Source: Acanthornis magna (Eukaryota; Chordata; Aves; Passeriformes; Acanthizidae). Taken from it: a DNA stretch of 64,000 bases. The stretch lies in NCBI GenBank assembly GCA_036785705.1, contig JAWUZG010000032.1, positions 17,045,501 through 17,109,500 of the forward strand, given 5' to 3'. A model generated the notes under the pieces. It did not search any database. It saw nothing but the letters and a program-made list of their open reading frames with translations, and was not told the origin of the DNA. Position numbers and translations under genes: made by a program. Below, in pieces: positions 56,201 to 64,000 of this stretch; within the stretch, counting starts at the first letter, position 1; every line of letters begins with the position of its first letter.

Positions 56201-59200
56201 TGAAGGCTGCCTGTGTATCTGGGGAGAGAGGTGGCTAGGCATGTTGTACTACTGCTGTGTGGTCAGAGATGGAAACATATTTTGCTTTCAGAGTTGTTTA
56301 AGACTTGTTTCTTATTAGCTGCAGGCCCTTGAAACACAGAACCACAGGTCTGAATTTCAAAGGTGAGTGAAAACCCAAGACATTTCTCTGAAGCAAAAGT
56401 TTTCTTTACACAGCCAGAAATGTAGTCTCAGCCTCCCAGATGACAGTCTCACAAAAATCCAGGACCACATGATCAAAAGTGTATTTTTCCAGAAACTAAG
56501 AACTGTACTGGAAAAGTTTGCATTGACAATCCTTTTTTCTTTTGATCTATTTTCTAAATCTTGAAACATTACCACAAACTGCATTCCCATCCATTAAAGT
56601 AAGAGGTATACGCAGAGATGAGGGAATTTGGTCCTTTCACAATTCAAAACAAGCAAATTTCAAGCAGAGTATTGCCATGTGTTTGAAGTACAATACACTG
56701 GGTGCCCACACATCTTCTAGCTATTAGCTCTGTTCAGGTCTCTTTCTGGGCCAATTCATTTATTTGGATGGTCTCCTTTCTCTTTTACTACCCCTATAAA
56801 CCAACCTCAACCCTGGCTTTGGGAAGTACATCTGATACTGCAGGAGCAGAAGGAAGCACTGACAACACAACAGCACCCATGAATCCATCTTGGCTCACAC
56901 TTGCCAAATCTCTCTGCTATCCTTACACTAAGTCTGTACACTTCCATTTCTCTCAAGTGTTGCTCTGAAATGATGAGCAGCTGCTGCAGGGAATGATGCG
57001 GACCAGGTGCAATATATACTCAACTAAATATGGTTTCTTCAACTCTAAAAGAATGATGCCCCATTTTTGAGGTCCTGAAAACCTACAGCTCCCACTTGTC
57101 AAGAATGATTAGCTCTCTTTGGAAGAGATTAAGTCTTGCTAGGAACTTGCTCGACTATTGTTTGGGATGCATGGGATGGTCCGCAACTGCTGTCACATGA
57201 GCAAAATTTCCTAATTATGCATGCTCAAAGTGCCCCAGTCTCCTGGTGAGGGACAGGAAACCTGTAGCAACTCACAAGCTCATTCTGGTCTGCTCCATGC
57301 CTCCAAGGCTACTTTCCTCTTGGATGCGGCAGTTTCAGCAGTTAGAGTGCACAGGACCTCGGGAGTGATGCAGGGAGAACAGGCAGAGGACACAGAGCAG
57401 AGCCCATGTGTCACCCAGGACCAGCCAGCCAGGCAAGGCAGTGAGTGGCTCCATCCTATCCCCATCATCTGAGAAATGCTGCAGCTAGTCCAACAGGCTC
57501 CTCAATGCCTCAGACAGAGGAAGAAAATGAGACTGAAACTCTGGCTGAGGACTGAAAAGTTGGAAGCTCTGGGTCAGGTATGTGGGCTGGTCCGGGACCA
57601 GCAGCTGTGCCAGCTGTGGGTCAGTCTGTTCACCTCCATGTGAGGTAATGTGAACCAGAGCATTTAGAGAGAGGTAAACATTGCTGAGTGGTTCACACAA
57701 GGTGATTTAATCATCACTGACCTGATGCACAGACCTGTGCTGTAATTCCCATCTGATGCATCAACTTCCACTCCAGCATGTGCAGAGAGGTGATGACAGT
57801 ATTTTATTTGGTCACAAGAGACCTCAGAAATCTGCTGCTGAAGGTTTTATGTTACCATTATTTAACTTCAGAGCTGATACCTCTCAATTCCAGCTGTTTG
57901 GTGACACCTTGTTTATGTATTGGTTTTACTGAAAGTTTTCGTATTGCAGTTTTCTGCCATTCTCAGTTCAGCTATGGTTACTTTGACTGTGGACCCCCAG
58001 CAAGCAGCAGGGTGCCATTCCAATTCCCAATCAACTTTCTCCACAACATCCTTTAAAGACATCTAAATTTAAAAAAACCCAAATGTTTCAACTACTTCTG
58101 TAGTTGTGTGTGGGAAACAGTTACACTTAACTGCACACTTTGATGCCATCAGCTCTTAGAAGGTTAGATTAAATAAAGTGAGACAGAAACGTTTATTAGC
58201 AAATTTGATCTATCTTCTTTCAGGATACTAAATTCCACTGAACCACACCAGTACTGAGCACCAAATATCTAAATTTTGTCCCTCTCAAAGACCATTTGCC
58301 TTACAGTTATGAAATAATGTGCAGTCATAAATGTATCATTGAACAGTTTGTTGCTAAAAACACATGCCAAATTTTGTAAGTTGATTTTAATCTGGCTAAA
58401 CAACTGTCACTGGCTCTCTTGATATCCTCCCCCAGCAAATTATAACATGCTTCCTAGAGATATGCCTGATACTTTCATTTAAGTCTTTAAACAACCACAC
58501 AGGCCTCCTCTCAAGCTCTTTCAGAAAAATTAAAGCTCATTTTTTTTAAACAAACCAAGCCTGGGCTACACAGATCTGAAGTTTGACCAACTACAGCTGC
58601 TTCTATTTATCTATTTTATTGAAGTAAATAAAGTGCCCAAGGACAAAGCTTTTAGCAGTGTTAGACTGCACTGGGACTCAGAGGTGCTTGCTGGTTGTCT
58701 CTCATCAAAGTGGCACAGATTAAACTTTATCACAGCACAAAAATCCTGGAATAAATCAGCCATTTTGCTCTTCATAGTTTGCATCAAATTTAACAGAACA
58801 TGTATGTCTACTTCTTCCTCTAAAAAAACCCCAACCCTGTAAAACTCACAAAGAGCATCTCATTCCTAAATCCTAGTACAATTCAATTGCCTTCTGCTCA
58901 CCTAAAACCGTATTTCACTTCCAAATTGAACCATAGGCTTAATGTTTGTTGACTGCTGCAATGCATCATTTGAATACACAGCATATTCCACCCCGTAACA
59001 TGCTCAATTTCACTAGTAGCTGAGAAAAACAGTCAGTCTGACATTATTCACCAGGGAATCCTTGTCAGAAAGTGCTGTAGGAGGATTAAAATCTTATTTT
59101 CTTTGGGTCTTGGGAAAAAAACTTGGTACTGGATTCAGAAAGTACCTTACAGGCTGTGGTGTCTAATATTGTGAAGCTGACAGGTGTCTTCAGTGGGCCT

Positions 59201-62200
59201 TACCTGTCTGTTTAGTCAAATGCTCAGCCTGTATTTCTGGACTCGTAAAAGAGCAGATACCTGGTTTGAAGTCATTAAAGAAATTCAAAGGGATTTTTAG
59301 GGAGAGATAAAGCAAAGGTAAGAGAATCATAGGTGGAGGGGGTGGAGGGGGAGAGATCCTTCAGTCTGCAGGGTCAGAGTGCTCAGAGAGCTGAGGCACA
59401 GTCATGGCTCAGCCATCTCATTTTCATTCAAATATATTTGAATACAGCATATAAAAAAAATTAAAAACCCTCAAACACAACAAACAAAATCAACCCACCT
59501 CCTGTTACACATCCTTATTGCTTCTTCTCATGCCCTTAACATAGGACTTACTATTAGAGATATTTTTTACATTTTAGATTATGTTTGTTGTATTTGACCA
59601 AGGAAGTTTCCACACTGCAAACTGCCTTTCACTAGCGAGTGCAATCACAGTCAATCAGCCCAACTGAACAGTAGTGGCAGGCAGGAGTCTAACAAATACA
59701 ATGAAATTGAGTCCACTTATTGCAGCGGTGAATTTTATTCTGTGCATTCATCTCCCTATCCCCTTCGACAGTACATTTTTATATGCCTACTCGAATAAAT
59801 AAATAAATTGTACAGCTACTGCCAAAGGGAGGGAAAGGAGCTATTGCAAGATTTTCTTTCCTTAACATGCATGTATGCATGACTTCTGTTTTGCTTTTTG
59901 AAGTCTGGCTCTCATCACAAGATAGATGTATTTTGCTTTTCTCCACCTGAAAAGATCAGAGAATGTTATGAATAGCAAGACAGCCCTCATCAGAAAATAA
60001 TGGAAGTTACACTATGCAGAATGGAAAGTATGTGGCTAGTTTCTTCATCACACTTGAGGCATGAAAAATCAGGCAGTGCTGGAAGCCTTTGCAGTGATAC
60101 ATGGATGGAATTTCGTATCACATCTTGAAGATCTCATTTCTGTTTTATTGCTCACCTGCTAGAAACAAACTACATCGTTTGCACCTTGTACTGTGCTACA
60201 TAAGCAACAGACATAAAACAACATCCAATTCTGTCTCATGGTTTCTCCTGAATTAGTGTCCTGTCATGTCAGACTTCAAAGACTACCCAAACGCTCAGTT
60301 TTACTCTCACTACAGAGCTGCAGCCTCCAGTCATCCTTCTGTGCGGTCAGTGCTGGCACTGTGAGGCAGCACGAAAAATAATACATTCCCTGGGAGGAAT
60401 TTAGAAAACCAAAGACCCAACATTCAATCCATATGGACTCATTGAAGTGGCATTACTGAGGTAAGGTTGCAGCATAAGTAAGTTTGAAGCTCAACTTTAT
60501 TAGAAGTCTGATGGATATAACCCTTTGCCACTACAAAAAGCTCTGTGGATGAAGGGAATAATGGCTTTCAGGTTCTTGCCACCTCCTGTGCCAAAGCAGA
60601 AATAATTCTGGCCAGTGCTGCAATCTGTGAGGAACATCAATGGCCCATACAGCCATGTAAAGAGAAAACCACATTACTGCTTTCCATTCTCTAAGAGCTA
60701 ACCTTAGCTACTCCTAATATATCTCCGGGGTGCCAATGAAAAAGGGTTTTCTGCTGTTCCCTACTGTGTTAAACATCCTTCCAGCTGGGAAAGAAACTTC
60801 TTGCCCTCTTGCTCCTCTTTCCCACATTTATCACCTCTTTCACTCTATGGTCCTGTGCAGAGCACTCCCAGCTCAGTCCCTACATTCTTCAAATATATTA
60901 TATTTATACATAGAGAGAATACAAAGGAAAAAGACAAAGTAAGAGAACACTGTTTATTTCTAGAGAGATAAAAAGGAATAGTAAGTGCCTTTAGCCAGCA
61001 GGGTATATAATAGTTGACCTCCTGCATCCTGCCTTTGATTTTCTCCTCATGGCAATCATCTCTCGTTGGCTAATTCCCAGCATTTTTCCCTCAGGCTGGC
61101 GGGTTGGCATGGATGGTTAGCAGCTGCCAGTATTTCTCCTCCCTGTCAGCTACGAGCCATGCTAATGTTAGATGCCTGGCTCAGTCCCACCCAGGGTGCT
61201 GCTGCATGCCTTCGCTTTCCAACATACTCAGCTTTTGCCAGCCTCGAATCCCAAATCCGAGGTCCTGTCCTGCCTTTCTCCTTGCACAGCTTAACCAACC
61301 GTGTGAGGGAGTTAACCCACGCCAACCGAAGAAGCAGATGATAAATTTCACAGGACTAGACCCTGTGGGGAAAAGGCAGGTTTCACAGCAGTAAAGGAGT
61401 GAGAACGTGGAGGAATTCAGCCTTTGGTGTGTGCTTACATCGACTTTGAACATCATTCTCTTAATAGCAAAGGAAAGAGTTGTGTGGATAAATCCCACAA
61501 CTTTATCCTAAAAGAGATGCTGCTTCCCTTTTCCCCTTGGAAGATTTGGACTCCACAGACAGCTCAGTTTAATCCTTTTGGAAGGCAACATTCCCGGCAG
61601 ACAGTTCATTGCACTAAAAGAGATCACCACTCTGAAGCAGATTCAAGAAATTCGAGTGCTACAGGTAAAACCAACCAACCTACTACAGAAGGAAGTCTCT
61701 AAAAGAACAGCAAGGCTGGTATCAGACCAGTGCTAAAAGAAAGCTTGGTCTGCTGCTTCAGAAGACCTTTGTTTAACTTCACCTAAGAGAAAGGCATTTG
61801 GTGCTCTCATGGATGGTGAAGGTTTTTTTCAAATGTAAACCCCCAAATAAAAAAAATGCAAGCAAGGTTGAGAACCTCCTTTCTAACCTTTAGGAATCTA
61901 ATGCCACTGAGGAGTTTTACTTGTTGCTGTTTCTATTTCTGCCTTTTCACCATTTAACTGCACCCTCGGCTTTCAAAAGACCAAGTGAATAAGGAGTTTG
62001 CACACACGATGCTCCCCTGTCCAGTGCCCAGCTTTCAGCTTGCCCATGCACTCTCCATGCACTTCCATTAGCAGGGTTAGGCAGGTAATAATAGCAAATA
62101 AAAAGCCTGTTCAATGAAGCACTGGCTCCTTCTCAAGTAAAGTTGAGTACCACTACAGCATGAATGACTCAATCATCTACTCGAGAGCTATTACTTGCAG

Positions 62201-63313
62201 CGATGAAGCAACGTTAATTGGATAACGGCCTGCTGCCAGCTAATATTGGCATGACCTACAATACCCCTGGCTGACAGCCGTGTCTCTCTCCATCACACCT
62301 TTTTTTGTAATCTGGATGGGAAGTGGAAACCATTAAAAAAGCCTCATAAGTGCCATTTAACTTCTTATCATAAATTAAAAACTTAATTAAGTGCCTTGTT
62401 AGAGGAAGGAAGACCAGTTTTTGTGATTAAATAAAACAAAACAACAGTTAGGGATATGGAGTGAATAACCAACTTTACAGCTTCAAACTCTGTTCTTTGG
62501 GAGCACTAATTCTGGGTTGCGTTTAACAGCACCTGCTAGAGGAAAACTGCATAATTGCTGAAAATTACCCCAGGTGAAAAGCAAGCAAGGTTCTAGTTGT
62601 TTGGCAAAACTGCAAATGAAGAAAAAAACATAGAAGTTAAGAGCTAATGGCCCCTCTTTTATTAGCTGTAGGCAGCTGAAACACTCCATTCCTCTAACTT
62701 GCTTTGAGGGCTGATAGTTCACACACCACGGCCACATCTGAGCCCTTGCTATTACGCAGCTGTTCTGTGCAGCTTTTTTACACACTGAAATATGTTGCTT
62801 TAACAAAATGTATGGTACGAAATCAAATCACCAAGGCCAGCACAAAAGGGTTTATGGAGACTCTTCAATCAGTGCAGAATTAGCTCCATACTGACTTTGT
62901 TTAAGTTGATTAAGGAAAGGTTTGAACTGAGGCACATTAAGACATGCTTGAACTAACCTGAAATGTCTAACACAAGGTTTTGCAGTGGTTTAAAACCCTC
63001 TAAATCCAACTAGCCCCAATTCTGTGTGTGCACAATGTCTCCCGACTGAAATGGCCAGTGCATCATAAAGACTGCTCTCACTTGTAACTGGATATAAACA
63101 AGAAATAACGTAAAAAACATCTGTTCCCTGTTTAGCTAGACAACAGTTAACGATGTCTGGATGCCAGACTAACAAAACGACCCCAACATGCTATGAAGTA
63201 AAAAAAAAGTCAGCAGTTTAGACTTCAGAGGCAGACTTACTGCTTTGAATAATCAGAAATAAGTTATTTTGTTTTGATGTTAAGCTGCCTCACACCAATA
63301 TAACATGAATGTA

Positions 63314-63335
63314 AAAGCTTTATATATAAAGCTTT
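63314..63335. repeat. 22-bp perfect palindrome
   Basis: AAAGCTTTATA followed directly by its reverse complement TATAAAGCTTT, with no spacer. It contains two HindIII-type AAGCTT hexamers, one in each arm. Confidence 0.9.
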
Positions 63336-64000
63336 ATCCAGCTCCAACATCAAACCATTGAGAAATAATAATAACAACACTGTCCTTTATCCACAATGTA
63401 GTTTGGCAATTTTCAAACCATGCTGGAATTTAAAATACAGTGCTTGTGCGGTTGACTTAAAAATAGCTCTGTGAATTTATGAGCAATTGTCACCTTTGGA
63501 AAAGTTTTGAACAGTGAAGACTAGATTTAAAAATTATTTTCAATCTCTGTTTTTCTATAGTATTATACACCAACATGAATTGTCTCTAAGCACAAAACCA
63601 GTATTCACTCAGGACATTCACTTTCAACTTTTGTTTGAAACGTCTCCACTGGAGGAATAACCTCCTACATGACAGGATAAGTCAGTCTTCACAGATACCT
63701 TAAGAAATAACTCACTGCTGCCAGAGCTCTGCAGACCACAGACTGAAAACAGTAGCCTTGGGAAGCGTCCTTAGCTTGTGAACCAAAGATGACCCTGTTA
63801 ACTTCTTTAAATACAACATAACTAAGATTGTGTTTCCTCTGCTTTATCAGCTCTTAAAAACCAGGAGTGTTTCAGTTCCTCTTGCAGGGAGCTCTGACAC
63901 TGCTGGAGGCACTTCCTGTATCTCTGCACAGGCACCTACGAAGCGCCCAGCACTCTGAAGCCGAGCAACACTAGAAGCAGAGCCATTCATCTTAACCAAG

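Larger units (their letters stand above)
38670..64000 (-). other. BACH2: BACH2 intron upstream of the large exon (incomplete)
   Basis: At least 25.3 kb of intron. I looked for the start-codon exon (MSVDEKPDSP..., first half of the BTB domain) on the minus strand and did not find it, so it lies beyond 64000. No recent CR1 copy is visible. There are a possible old LINE remnant (42950-43110), a 35-bp tandem duplication (46548-46616), a TG repeat (50191-50208), a G-rich pair of units (59334-59350) and a 22-bp palindrome (63314-63335). Open frames here (such as 47297-47833 + and 54368-54928 -) have no recognisable content. Long introns of BACH2 carry lymphocyte enhancers in mammals, so regulatory elements are likely, but none can be proved from one sequence. 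Confidence 0.8.

Noticed and set aside
17000..64000. TGACTCA sites scattered along BACH2 as autoregulatory BACH2 sites
   Set aside because: Single 7-mers occur at about the number expected by chance; only the two inside the paired 3' UTR elements have extra context.
1..64000. CRISPR arrays, rRNA or tRNA genes, operons or prokaryotic islands
   Set aside because: None seen; the exon-intron structure and CR1 elements show vertebrate nuclear DNA.

Overview
The window is nuclear DNA from a vertebrate, most likely a bird. Two recognisable genes have vertebrate exon-intron structure. Four CR1 LINE fragments are present, and the three that keep their 3' ends carry the avian-type tail of degenerate ATTCTATG-like repeats. 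Base composition is AT-rich except for one very GC-rich coding stretch. No prokaryotic features, CRISPR arrays or rRNA/tRNA genes were recognised.

Layout: 1-6526 is non-coding with one CR1 copy (641-1385). At 6575-8152 on the + strand lies the main coding exon of a connexin that I identify as GJA10 (human Cx62, mouse Cx57). It is preceded by a splice acceptor with a 29-T tract. About 9 kb of intergenic DNA follows (8.7-17.5 kb), with two CR1 copies and one possible unassigned minus-strand terminal exon (15258-15515). From about 17.5 kb to the right edge is the 3' portion of BACH2 on the - strand: a 3' UTR of about 6.4 kb, then three coding exons at 23982-24461, 27671-27877 and 37125-38669. 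These encode 743 residues: the C-terminal part of the BTB domain, the long linker, the bZIP domain and the C-terminus. The rest (38670-64000) is intron. The first coding exon, which carries the start codon and the first ~81 residues of the BTB domain, is not in the window.

GJA10 and BACH2 are convergent neighbours, as in mammals (human 6q15), which supports both identifications. They are not known to act in one pathway: GJA10 forms gap junctions of retinal horizontal cells, and BACH2 is a haem-responsive transcriptional repressor of B and T lymphocytes.

The most interesting unexplained signals are: (i) two related stem-loop/TGACTCA elements 1.14 kb apart in the BACH2 3' UTR, keeping a four-base loop while the stem sequence changes; (ii) a possible GC-type splice donor in the GJA10 tail, placed where I recall a GT donor in mammals; (iii) a 4-codon upstream ORF ending 2 nt before the GJA10 start, directly after the unusual T29 acceptor; (iv) a possible terminal exon on the minus strand between the two genes.
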